Of a stretch of DNA of 64,000 nt, positions 45,855-54,313 are shown piece by piece. How positions within the stretch are numbered: the first letter of the stretch is position 1; the number at the start of each line of letters is the position of its first letter. Both the position numbers and the translations under genes were made by a program. The notes beneath the pieces are model-generated. The model saw only the letters and a program-made list of their open reading frames with translations, did no database searches and was not told the origin of the DNA. This DNA comes from Prevotella sp. (GTDB lineage: Bacteria > Bacteroidota > Bacteroidia > Bacteroidales > Bacteroidaceae), in the NCBI GenBank assembly GCA_017445845.1, contig JAFSRY010000025.1:47575-111574 (forward strand). The letters are read 5' to 3'.

Positions 45855-48443
45855 ATGAAAAGATACATCAAATCAATCATCGTCCTCTCGTTCATGCTCG
45901 CTGCCATGCAGACGGCATGGGCCGACGGAAGAAACTGGATGGCATCGCTGCCAGACAATGTCTATATCACACAACTCTCCATCCCAGGAGCCCATGATGC
46001 AGCCACGTCGGGGGTAAGTTCTATTTCTGCATATTTTGCAAAAACACAAAATCTGACGCTATCCGATCAATGGGATGCCGGAGTACGTGTCTTCGACCTC
46101 CGACCTACCGACGAATCTGCCGACGGTCCTATTTATCATGGGGCGGGAACGTTTCGTGCAAGCACTGGTGTCACACTTAAAAGTGCATTGAACACATTGA
46201 AGACAAAACTTACTGATAACAACAAAGAGTTTGCCATTGTCATCATTCGCAACGAAAACAATACAGGACAGGATAATGGCAAATGGAAAAACGTCATCAA
46301 ACCCATACTGGATTCTTTTAACGACGTGCTGACAGAATGGCACCGCGATCTGAGACTTAGCGACGTGAGAGGGAAAATCATCGTCCTTGCACGAGACGAA
46401 GTGACAGAAACCAAGGCAGCCAAAGTGGGCGGATGGCCCGACAACACCAATTATGGCACTATCCTGCTGAACGACGACGGTGCCTACCACATCATCCTGC
46501 AAGATTATTACGAGAACATCAACACGACGACAAAGAACGGCTACATCAAGACGATGCTCGATGAGTCGATGACCATCCACTGCCCCAACCGCCTGTATAT
46601 CAATCACACTTCTGGTTATACGGGCTCGGGCTTGTCGACCAATATCGGAGCATGTGCCAAGTCTACGAACAAATACGTCTGTGACTATCTCGACGCACAC
46701 CCCAACATAGGTCCGACAGGCATCATCATGATGGACTTCGCAGGGTCGGATGCCAGCAGCTACTACGGTGCATCGCTCGTGAACAAGATTATCGCCAACA
46801 ACAACAGCAATACGCTGCTGCCTATCTTCAGCGGTCCCGAGGGAGAATACTTCCTGCAGAACGTCGAGACGGGACTGTGGATACAGGGCTATCAGGCTAT
46901 AGCAGGGGCCGACAGAAACCGTTGGAACACAGCAGCCAACGTAGGCTCATACGGACGACCCTTCCTCCTTCAGAACCCCGCTAACGACGGCTGGACACTG
47001 AACACACAGGCAGGAAGCAATGAATTGGGCTGCGAATACGGCGATGCTGAATTGCTCTACCTCGATTGGAACGACGGAGGAGCCAGACGCTGGAAGATTA
47101 CAGGAACGAAAGACAATGCCTACATCACCATCAACCACGACCGTTGGCTGAGTGTGGACGACAGCAATCCCTATCTGCTCAGGAAAGACGGCACAACGCG
47201 CAACGCCTGGAAGCTATGGACACGAGCCGAGCGACTGGAAGCCCTCAGCGAGGCCTCGGAAGCCAACCCCATCGACGTCAGCTGGCTGATAGTGAACCCC
47301 GAACTGATGAACAACGACCGTATCACGCCACAATGGACGGAAGACCGGACGGGGGGCGACCAAAAATGGCAAGACGGGTTCCGCCCCAACCGCATCTATG
47401 AAGCATGGAGCTTCAGCAGCATCGACTTCCATCAGACCATCAGCGTGCCCAACGGTGTCTACGAGGTGCAGGCCTATGCCCTGTATAGCCCCACGGGTAT
47501 TAACAGCACCAACATCAACGATTACAACAACTACAAAAACAACGGACAGTCTACCGTGAAGGCTGCCCTCTATGCCAACAATGAGCAGGTGCCCCTGCCG
47601 AGCATCTATTCGTTCACCTCGCCTTCGCCCGTTGCTGATTATGCCGCCCGCGACCTTGGCGGCGTGAGCATCATCGACGGATGGTGGCAGGCAGCACGCG
47701 CCATGGGCGAAGACCATCAGTTCCACTCGGCACCGCTGCGCGTCATCGTGACCGACGGCACCCTGCGCCTGGGCATCAAGAACACCGACGGAAACCCGTC
47801 AAGCAACTGGGTCATCATCGGCAGCTTCTCGCTGAAATATCTCGGAACACCGACAGCACTGCCCGTCACCGTCAGCAGCAAGGGTATGGCTACGTTCAGC
47901 AGTCCCTATGCCCTCGACTTCTCCAGTGCCACCGACATCAAAGCCTATCGGGCTGAAAAAGTTAACAATGGCACCGTCACCTTCCAGCCTGTCACGTCGG
48001 CACCAGCCAACACCGGCCTGCTGCTCGTCAAGGAAGGCGGAGCCACGGAAGACATTACCGTCATCGACGCTGCACCCTCTGTGGGCGACAACCTGTTGGT
48101 GGCAACCGTCACGACCACTACCCTACCGACCGAGACAGGCTTCCTGAACTATGTCCTTGCCGACAAGTCCGGAGCGTTCGGGTTCTTCAGGGCTGCCAAC
48201 AACTATCGGAGCCAGGCCGGCAAAGCCTACCTCCGCATCAACGCTAACGACGCCCCGTCATCAAGTGCGAAGGGCCTCACGCTCAATTTCGGCGACGAGA
48301 CAGGCATTGAACTCAACACCACAAACCTCAATGTTCAAACCTCAAACCTCTACAACCTGCAGGGCCAACGTCTCAACACCCAGACTTCAAACCTCATACC
48401 TAAGGGCATCTACATCCTGAACGGAAAGAAGGTGATGAGGTAA
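45855..48443 (+). CDS. secreted PI-PLC X-domain protein with lectin-like domains and T9SS tail
   Basis: Starts at the ATG of signal peptide MKRYIKSIIVLSFMLAAMQTAWA; 862 residues. Residues about 25-310 are a phosphatidylinositol-specific phospholipase C X domain: TQLSIPGAHDAATSG with the first catalytic His, DLRPTDESADGPIYHGAG with the second, and the beta-barrel core FAIVIIRNENN. A trefoil-like region (about 315-440; WIQGYQAI, NDGWTLNTQAG) and a beta-sandwich module (about 490-660) follow. The last residues (LYNLQGQRLN ... PKGIYILNGKKVMR) are a T9SS signal. It could cleave GPI-like or phosphoinositol-glycan anchors, but the substrate is inferred. The linker before the tail is low-complexity (repeated TSNL). 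Confidence 0.9.
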   Translation: MKRYIKSIIVLSFMLAAMQTAWADGRNWMASLPDNVYITQLSIPGAHDAATSGVSSISAYFAKTQNLTLSDQWDAGVRVFDLRPTDESADGPIYHGAGTFRASTGVTLKSALNTLKTKLTDNNKEFAIVIIRNENNTGQDNGKWKNVIKPILDSFNDVLTEWHRDLRLSDVRGKIIVLARDEVTETKAAKVGGWPDNTNYGTILLNDDGAYHIILQDYYENINTTTKNGYIKTMLDESMTIHCPNRLYINHTSGYTGSGLSTNIGACAKSTNKYVCDYLDAHPNIGPTGIIMMDFAGSDASSYYGASLVNKIIANNNSNTLLPIFSGPEGEYFLQNVETGLWIQGYQAIAGADRNRWNTAANVGSYGRPFLLQNPANDGWTLNTQAGSNELGCEYGDAELLYLDWNDGGARRWKITGTKDNAYITINHDRWLSVDDSNPYLLRKDGTTRNAWKLWTRAERLEALSEASEANPIDVSWLIVNPELMNNDRITPQWTEDRTGGDQKWQDGFRPNRIYEAWSFSSIDFHQTISVPNGVYEVQAYALYSPTGINSTNINDYNNYKNNGQSTVKAALYANNEQVPLPSIYSFTSPSPVADYAARDLGGVSIIDGWWQAARAMGEDHQFHSAPLRVIVTDGTLRLGIKNTDGNPSSNWVIIGSFSLKYLGTPTALPVTVSSKGMATFSSPYALDFSSATDIKAYRAEKVNNGTVTFQPVTSAPANTGLLLVKEGGATEDITVIDAAPSVGDNLLVATVTTTTLPTETGFLNYVLADKSGAFGFFRAANNYRSQAGKAYLRINANDAPSSSAKGLTLNFGDETGIELNTTNLNVQTSNLYNLQGQRLNTQTSNLIPKGIYILNGKKVMR

Positions 48444-48503
48444 CGAGCCTACCCTCAGGGTTAGGGGGCTCCTCACCAACCGTCAGGCAACCTAACCACC
48501 CGT

Positions 48504-48567
48504 CTCACCCTCACCGTGCAGCAGAATACTAAGTGTTTTTAATATTCAGCTGCAAGGTGAGGGTGAG
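48504..48567 (+). terminator. long hairpin after the PI-PLC-like gene
   Basis: CTCACCCTCACC (48504-48515) pairs with GGTGAGGGTGAG (48556-48567); TGCAGC (48517) with GCTGCA (48549) extends the stem. It lies 60 bp after the stop and is followed by ATTTCTTTTTC. It likely ends the transcript. Confidence 0.75.
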
Positions 48568-48632
48568 ATTTCTTTTTCTGCTATCCTCACCAAAGGACAA
48601 TCATTTGGATGAACTCCTAACTATTCTCTCTT

Positions 48633-48786
48633 CCTGCATTCACTGTTCAGTCCTCCTGCATTCACTGTTCAGTCCTCCTGCATTCACTGTTCAGTCTTCC
48701 TGCATTCACTGTTCAGTCTTCCTGCATTCACTGGTCAGTCCTCCTGCATTCATTGTTCAGTCCTCCTGCATTCACTGTGCTTTCTT
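48633..48786. repeat. seven-copy 22-bp tandem repeat
   Basis: Units beginning CCTGCATTCACTG start at 48633, 48655, 48677, 48699, 48721, 48743 and 48765, exactly 22 bp apart, with a few substitutions and a truncated last copy. Each contains the small palindrome ACTG-TT-CAGT. An open frame through it is a by-product of the repeat. Confidence 0.9.
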
Positions 48787-48835
48787 CCCCACACTTCAGC
48801 CTTTCGGCAGTGCCGTTTCTAAGACTTTGTCAAGC

Positions 48836-48916
48836 AAAACAACTTGTTTTGGAAAGTAAAATAGTCTATTTTGGTCAGTAAAATAGTCTATTTTATAAAG
48901 CAAAACAAGTTGTTTT
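48836..48916. repeat. four-unit 22-bp palindrome array
   Basis: Palindromes AAAACAACTTGTTTT (48836), AAAATAGTCTATTTT (48858 and 48880) and AAAACAAGTTGTTTT (48902) are spaced exactly 22 bp apart and arranged symmetrically. Left flank GCAGTGCCGTTTCTAAGAC is the inverse of the right flank of the array at 27.6 kb. Confidence 0.9.
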
Positions 48917-49089
48917 GGTTTTTCGATTATCAATTTTCGTGCCTGTCGAAAGGCTGTATCGGGACTGCCGAAGGGCAGTATCGGGTTTTAGGACTCTGCC
49001 TCAGGTCCCGAGGTAGGTCAAAAAAAGGGAGGGGAATTTGTCGAATGAGAGTGTTGAGAAACGCTGTCGGCTTTTTTAGGGTGCTAAAA

Positions 49090-49121
49090 TTTGGTGGTTA
49101 AGCGGAAAAGTATTACCTTTG
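49090..49121 (+). promoter_or_regulatory. promoter of the GT2-GT4 gene, nearly leaderless
   Basis: TTTG (49090-49093), 20 bp, TACCTTTG (49114-49121). The start codon is only five bases after the -7 box, so the mRNA should begin at or after the ATG. Confidence 0.8.
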
Positions 49122-49126
49122 CAATA

Positions 49127-51151
49127 ATGAAACGACTGTCTGTAATTATCGTCACTTATCATTCGGAGAAAGACATCTATGATTGTCTCGAGTCGGTGTG
49201 GAAGTATTGCGACCTTCCGCACGACGACGTCGAGGTGGTGGTCGTAGACAACAGTCCGGAGAGCGACGGGATGTTCAGCCGGCTGCGCGAGGCGTATGGT
49301 GAGGAGATTGTCCTCATCCACAACACGCACAACGGCGGCTACGGACAGGGAAACAATGTGGGCATCCGTCGGGCTACGGCTCCCGTGGCGATGATTATGA
49401 ACCCCGACGTGCGCCTGGTGGAACCGGTCTTCAAGACGGCGGTCGAGGCTTTCGAACGGGACCCCGAGCTGTGTCTCTACGGTATGAAGCAGAAGCTCTC
49501 TGACAAGGTGCTGAGCATGAGTTCATTTGCCTGCACGCGCATGATGAACGGCTATGCCTACACGCTGTTGGACGGCATCTGCAACCGTCTGAACCTTTTC
49601 TTCCCGCGCTTCATGTATCTGCAAGGCTCGTGTTTCTTCCTGCGCAAGGATAAGTTCGAGGCTGTCGGTATGTTCGACGAGACGAACTTCATGTATGGCG
49701 AGGAAGACGACATCGCCTATCGCATCCGTCAACGGTTTGGCAATCATGCGAAGTTCAACCCCAACCTGCACTACCTGCACTTAGCCCTGCGGCGCGCTCC
49801 CGACGTGAAGCATGAAATCGACATGCTGGAAGCTAACGCTGTACTGAACGAGAAGAAAGGCTATGGACGGCGGAAGACCTTGAAGAACAAATTGCGCAAC
49901 ATCCGCTTCCGCCTGTGGCGTGAGCAACTGAAGTCGCTGACGGGAAAGGGGAAGAACCAACCGCTCTACGAGATGCTTACTCAGTTCAAAGACCGTCTTG
50001 ACACCCTTCTGGCGAAAGAGGACGAGGGACGGAAGCTGTTCTATATCAACCCGATGTCGTATCGCAACAGTGCTCTTTATGACTACAACCTGCTGAGCAA
50101 CCTGGAGGAGGGCTTCCGCGTGACCTTCTTCGGCAATGCCCAGTACGATGCCGGCGCCATTCCGACGGTGACCTTCAAGCCGCTCTTCAGCTACTCTCTC
50201 CACAAACGCACGGTGGGCAAAGCCCTCAGCTATGGCTGGTCGCTGGTGCGGCTGGCGGCGCATTGCCTCTGCGTGAAGCCCGACGTGGTGCACATCCAAT
50301 GGATCAAGTTCCCGGTGCTCGACACGCTCTTACTTCGATTGCTCCGGCTTCGCGGCATCCGCGTTGTCTATACCGCCCACAATGTGCTGCCCCATGCCGA
50401 CAATGGGCATCGGCAGCAACAACGCTATGGTCGCTACTACCGGCTGGTGTCGGACATCATTGTCCATTCAGCCACAACGCAGCAAGAGCTGGTGGGGATG
50501 TTCGGCATCGAGGCCGACAAGATAAAGGTCATTCCTCACGGACTCATCAAGGTGAAACACAACCCTGAGCGAGTAGCTCAGTTGGAGGCCGACCTGCGCC
50601 GCCGCTATCCGAACCGGTTGATATTCAGCAGTCTCGGCTTCCAGAAATATTATAAAGGCGTCTCGCTGCTCACAAAGCTGTGGAGCGAGGAGCCGATGAT
50701 TGCCCGGAACGAAGGCGTGCACCTCATCATTGCCGGCAAGCAGGACGGCTCTGTCGACACTTCGTCGCTCGAAGGGCGACGGAATGTCACCGTCATCGAC
50801 CGCTATATCGACGACGATGAGTATATGGCCCTGTCGAATGTTACCGATGTGATGCTGATGCCTTACCTGAGGATTTCACAGAGCGGAGTGCTCATAGCAG
50901 CCATCAACGAACACATCCCGATACTGGTCTCCAACGTGGGCGGGCTGCCCGATGCGCTTGCCATTGCCGATGTCGGATGGAACATGGGCGAGCCTACCTA
51001 TGAGAACCTGCGGCAGACGCTGCTCGACATCATCGCCCATCCCGAAGCCATCGAGGCCATCCGCCACGACGACGAGGCCTGGCGAAAGTTGGAAGAAGCC
51101 TATTCGTGGGAAGAAATTGGAAAAATAACCTCAAAACTATACATACTATGA
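49127..51151 (+). CDS. two-domain glycosyltransferase, GT2 fused to GT4
   Basis: A 674-residue cytosolic protein. The start is set at [13 protein letters not shown]. Residues 1-240 are a GT-A domain of the rhamnosyltransferase-like GT2 type ([34 protein letters not shown], and the DxD-like MNPDVRL). A basic linker (about 245-310) leads to a GT-B domain (about 310-674): [40 protein letters not shown], and the C-terminal [11 protein letters not shown]-type donor site ([15 protein letters not shown]). The fusion suggests sequential addition of two sugars to a growing glycan. Its stop overlaps the start of the heptose kinase gene (ATGA), so they are translationally coupled. Confidence 0.88.
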   Translation: MKRLSVIIVTYHSEKDIYDCLESVWKYCDLPHDDVEVVVVDNSPESDGMFSRLREAYGEEIVLIHNTHNGGYGQGNNVGIRRATAPVAMIMNPDVRLVEPVFKTAVEAFERDPELCLYGMKQKLSDKVLSMSSFACTRMMNGYAYTLLDGICNRLNLFFPRFMYLQGSCFFLRKDKFEAVGMFDETNFMYGEEDDIAYRIRQRFGNHAKFNPNLHYLHLALRRAPDVKHEIDMLEANAVLNEKKGYGRRKTLKNKLRNIRFRLWREQLKSLTGKGKNQPLYEMLTQFKDRLDTLLAKEDEGRKLFYINPMSYRNSALYDYNLLSNLEEGFRVTFFGNAQYDAGAIPTVTFKPLFSYSLHKRTVGKALSYGWSLVRLAAHCLCVKPDVVHIQWIKFPVLDTLLLRLLRLRGIRVVYTAHNVLPHADNGHRQQQRYGRYYRLVSDIIVHSATTQQELVGMFGIEADKIKVIPHGLIKVKHNPERVAQLEADLRRRYPNRLIFSSLGFQKYYKGVSLLTKLWSEEPMIARNEGVHLIIAGKQDGSVDTSSLEGRRNVTVIDRYIDDDEYMALSNVTDVMLMPYLRISQSGVLIAAINEHIPILVSNVGGLPDALAIADVGWNMGEPTYENLRQTLLDIIAHPEAIEAIRHDDEAWRKLEEAYSWEEIGKITSKLYIL

Positions 51152-52200
51152 TTATCAGAAGCAAAGCACCCCTCCGACTCGGCCTTGCCGGTGGAGGCAG
51201 CGACGTGGCTCCCTATAGCGACATCTATGGCGGACTCGTGCTGAACGCAACCATTAACCTCTATGCATACTGCACCATAGAAGAGACCCATGACGGACAG
51301 ATACATATCGATGCCTATGATGCCGACTACCATGAGGACTTCCCTGCCGTCGGCCAACTGGAGAACGACGGACGGGCACTCTTGGTGAAGGGTGTCTACA
51401 ACCGCATCGTCCGCGACTACCACCCGCAGCCGTTGTCGTTCCGCATCACCACCTACAACGACGCACCGGCAGGCTCGGGTCTCGGCACATCGTCGACGAT
51501 GGTGGTGACCATCCTGAAAGCCTTCATCGAGTGGCTCAGCCTGCCCCTTGGCGACTACGAAGTGGCCAAGCTGGCCTACGAGATAGAACGCAAGGACCTG
51601 CAGCTCAGCGGCGGCAAGCAGGACCAGTATGCAGCGGCCTTCGGAGGATTCAACTATATGGAGTTCCTCAAGGACGACATGGTCATCGTCAACCCCTTGA
51701 AAATCAAACGGTGGATTGTCGACGAACTGGAAGCCTCGATGCTGCTCTACTTCACGGGCCGCTCGCGGTCGTCGGCTGCCATCATCGACGAACAGAAGAA
51801 GAACACCCAGGAGAAGAAGAGCGATGCCGTCGAGGCCATGCACAAAATCAAACAGAGTGCCGTCGACACGAAGCTGGCACTCCTGAAGGGCGACATCAAT
51901 GCCTTTGCCGACATCCTCAGGACCGCCTGGGAGAACAAGAAGAAGATGGCAGCCCACATCACCAACCCCAACATCGACAAGGCGATGGAGGTGGCACTGG
52001 CGGCAGGCGCCAAAGCCGGCAAGGTGTCGGGTGCCGGTGGCGGCGGGTTCATCATGTTCATCGTCGACCCCGTGAAGAAGAAGTGTGTCGAGGAGGCCCT
52101 CCGACAACTGGGCGAAGGCTTCATCATGCCCTTCAACTTCAGCGAGGGCGGTGCCCACGGATGGAAAATCTACGAAACAGACAATGTAAAAGCCTTTTGA
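51148..52200 (+). CDS. hddA: D-glycero-alpha-D-manno-heptose 7-phosphate kinase HddA (GHMP family)
   Basis: A 350-residue kinase. The start overlaps the previous stop as ATGA; an in-frame upstream ATG lies inside the GT gene. [23 protein letters not shown] is the HddA-type N-terminal block, [15 protein letters not shown] the ATP loop of GHMP kinases, and [17 protein letters not shown] the C-terminal glycine motif. It phosphorylates heptose 7-phosphate at O-1. The next gene (gmhA) makes its substrate and the one after (HddC-GmhB) uses its product, so the pathway context supports the call over a galactokinase or mevalonate-type kinase. Confidence 0.93.
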   Translation: MIIRSKAPLRLGLAGGGSDVAPYSDIYGGLVLNATINLYAYCTIEETHDGQIHIDAYDADYHEDFPAVGQLENDGRALLVKGVYNRIVRDYHPQPLSFRITTYNDAPAGSGLGTSSTMVVTILKAFIEWLSLPLGDYEVAKLAYEIERKDLQLSGGKQDQYAAAFGGFNYMEFLKDDMVIVNPLKIKRWIVDELEASMLLYFTGRSRSSAAIIDEQKKNTQEKKSDAVEAMHKIKQSAVDTKLALLKGDINAFADILRTAWENKKKMAAHITNPNIDKAMEVALAAGAKAGKVSGAGGGGFIMFIVDPVKKKCVEEALRQLGEGFIMPFNFSEGGAHGWKIYETDNVKAF

Positions 52201-52202
52201 TT

Positions 52203-52850
52203 ATGGATAGTAATGTTCTAAGACACATCAGCGCACTTGAAGAGCGCTACCCACAGCTCAGCGTATGCAACGACGCCATCAAAGGAGCTTATGAAATCAT
52301 GGAGCAGGCCTACGCCAACGGTCGCAAGCTCCTCGTCTGCGGCAACGGCGGCTCGGCTTCCGACAGCGAGCACATTGTGGGCGAACTCATGAAAGAGTTT
52401 AAACTCAAGCGTAAAGTATACAAGAATCAAGCCGAGGCCATGAAGCGTATCGACAGCGAACTGGGTTCCGTCCTTGCCGAACACCTGCAGGGCGCACTGC
52501 CTGCCATCACCCTGACCGGTCACTCATCGCTGACGACAGCCTTCATGAACGACAGCCTGCCCGAGCTGATCTTTGCCCAGCAGGTGAACGGATACGGCAA
52601 GGCGGGCGACGTCTTCCTCGGCATCTCTACGTCGGGCAACAGCCGCAATGTGCTCTTCGCTGCCGTCGCCGCCAAGGCGAAAGGACTCAAGGTCATCGGA
52701 CTGACCGGAGCGAAAGACTGCCGGCTGGCTCATCTGGCCGACCTCTGCATACAGGTCCCGGAGACGGAAACCTATAAAATACAGGAACTGCATCTGCCCG
52801 TCTATCACTGCCTGTGCATGATGCTCGAGGAACACTTCTTTGGGAAATAA
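52203..52850 (+). CDS. gmhA: phosphoheptose isomerase GmhA (SIS domain)
   Basis: A 215-residue isomerase that converts sedoheptulose 7-phosphate to D-glycero-D-manno-heptose 7-phosphate. A much longer open frame continues upstream into the kinase gene in another frame and is not coding there. LLVCGNGGSASDSEHIVGELMKEF and GISTSGNSRNVLFAA are the SIS sugar-phosphate motifs, and ELHLPVYHCLCMMLEEHF the C-terminal GmhA block. It starts two bases after the hddA stop. A triple G/C-rich repeat follows immediately. Confidence 0.95.
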   Translation: MDSNVLRHISALEERYPQLSVCNDAIKGAYEIMEQAYANGRKLLVCGNGGSASDSEHIVGELMKEFKLKRKVYKNQAEAMKRIDSELGSVLAEHLQGALPAITLTGHSSLTTAFMNDSLPELIFAQQVNGYGKAGDVFLGISTSGNSRNVLFAAVAAKAKGLKVIGLTGAKDCRLAHLADLCIQVPETETYKIQELHLPVYHCLCMMLEEHFFGK

Positions 52851-53035
52851 AAAACAAAAGCCCCTCCCGACCTCCCCCAAGGGGAGGAGGGCCTGCCGGC
52901 AGGGGTAATAAAAAAACAAAAGCCCCTCCCGACCTCCCCCAAGGGGAGGAGGGCCTGCCGGCAGAGGGTAATAAAAAAACAAAAGCCCCTCCCGACCTCC
53001 CCCAAGGGGAGGAGGGCCTGCCGGTAGGGGTAATC
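52851..53035. repeat. three tandem 62-63-bp copies of a G/C-rich hairpin repeat
   Basis: Copies begin at 52851, 52913 and 52976. Each starts AAAACAAAAGCCCCTCCC, contains the hairpin CTCCCCCAAGGGGAG and ends GCCTGCCGG-AGGGGTAAT. They differ at only a few bases. They fill the 209-bp gap between gmhA and the heptose nucleotidyltransferase gene and could act as serial terminators or attenuators. Confidence 0.92.
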
Positions 53036-53059
53036 ATAATTGCTAATTACTAATTTATA

Positions 53060-54313
53060 ATGAAAGTCGTCATCATTGCAGGAGGAAAAGGAACGCGCAT
53101 CGCCGCCGTCAACGGAGACATCCCCAAGGCGATGATTCCCGTCTGCGGGAAGCCTATCATCGAACATGAGGTGTTGCTGGCGAAACGCTATGGCTACACC
53201 GAGTTTGTCTTCATCATCGGACACCTCGGCGAGCAGATACGCGAGTATTTCGGTGATGGAGCGTCATGGGGCGTCCATATCGACTATTATCATGAGACGC
53301 AACCCCTGGGGACGGCGGGCGCACTGGGGTACCTGAAAGAGCAGCTGACCGAAGAGTTCTTCGTGTTCTATGGCGACACCATCCTCGACATCGACATGCA
53401 GGCCATGCTCGACTATCACCACGCCAAGAAGGCCGATGCCACGCTCTTCGTCCATCCCAACGACCACCCCTACGACTCCGACATCGTCGATATCGACAGC
53501 GAAGGCAAAGTCAGGGAGTTCTTTATCAAGCCTCATCCGGAGGACTTCGTCAGCCGAAACATCGTCAATGCCTCGCTCTTCATCTTCACCCCGAAGGTGT
53601 TGGAACGCATAGAAACCGGCGTGAAGAGTCATATCGAGAAAGACGTGCTGCCACGCTGCCTGCGTGACGGACTGAACCTCTATGGCTACCTCTCGTTCGA
53701 ATATATAAAGGACATGGGGACGCCCGACCGCTACGAAGCCGTCTGCCAGGACATGCAGCGAGGCACCGTGGCTCAGCGCAACCGGCAGAACCCGCGACCG
53801 GCCATCTTCCTCGACCGCGACGGAACCATCACGCGGGAAGTAAACCTGCTGCACCGCCCCGAGCAGCTGGAACTCATCGAAGGCGCTGCCGAAGCCATCC
53901 GGCGCATCAATGCCAGCGGCTATCTGGCTGTCATCGTGACCAATCAGCCTGTCATCGCCCGTAACCTCTGCTCAATAGAAGAACTGGAGTTGATTCATGC
54001 TACGCTCGAAACGATGTTGGGTCGCGAACATGCCTATGTGAATGCCATCTACTACTGTCCGCATCATCCCGACAGCGGCTATCCCGAGGAACGCAGGGAA
54101 TACAAGATAAAGTGTAAGTGCAGAAAGCCCGCGCCCGGCATGTTGTTGCAGGCGGCAAAGGACTGGAACATCGACCTGTCGCGGTCCTATATGATCGGCG
54201 ACAGCCTGCGCGACGTGCAGGCCGGCGACAATGCCCATGTAAAGCAGTCGGTGCTGATAACGACCAATGAGCCTGATGCCCTGCTCGATGCTGTCAACGG
54301 AATCCTACGGTAG
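53060..54313 (+). CDS. HddC-GmhB fusion: heptose 1-phosphate guanylyltransferase and heptose bisphosphate phosphatase
   Basis: A 417-residue protein joining two enzymes. Residues 1-235 are a nucleotidyltransferase: VVIIAGGKGTRIAAVNGDIPKAMIPVCGKPIIEH, and GDTILDIDMQ with the metal-binding Asp. Residues about 250-417 are a HAD phosphatase of the GmhB type: FLDRDGTITREVNLLHRPEQL with the nucleophilic Asp, VTNQPVIARNL, YYCPHHPDSG with a Zn-binding CxH pattern, CKCRKPAPGML, and MIGDSLRDVQAG. Together with HddA and GmhA this supplies all steps from sedoheptulose 7-phosphate to GDP-D-glycero-alpha-D-manno-heptose. It overlaps the convergent gene by nine bases at its stop. Confidence 0.92.
   Translation: MKVVIIAGGKGTRIAAVNGDIPKAMIPVCGKPIIEHEVLLAKRYGYTEFVFIIGHLGEQIREYFGDGASWGVHIDYYHETQPLGTAGALGYLKEQLTEEFFVFYGDTILDIDMQAMLDYHHAKKADATLFVHPNDHPYDSDIVDIDSEGKVREFFIKPHPEDFVSRNIVNASLFIFTPKVLERIETGVKSHIEKDVLPRCLRDGLNLYGYLSFEYIKDMGTPDRYEAVCQDMQRGTVAQRNRQNPRPAIFLDRDGTITREVNLLHRPEQLELIEGAAEAIRRINASGYLAVIVTNQPVIARNLCSIEELELIHATLETMLGREHAYVNAIYYCPHHPDSGYPEERREYKIKCKCRKPAPGMLLQAAKDWNIDLSRSYMIGDSLRDVQAGDNAHVKQSVLITTNEPDALLDAVNGILR

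Noticed and set aside
45855-48443. Eukaryote-type phospholipase C
   Set aside because: Only the bacterial X-domain pattern is present; no Y domain, EF hand or C2 domain.
48533-48859. 108-residue open frame with repeated SCIHCS/FSPPAF segments
   Set aside because: It is a translation of the 22-bp tandem repeat; the repeating residues follow from the DNA period, and there is no start context or homology.
51531-52202. N-terminal extension of GmhA by 224 residues
   Set aside because: This lies in a different frame within the hddA gene; GmhA of normal length starts at 52203.
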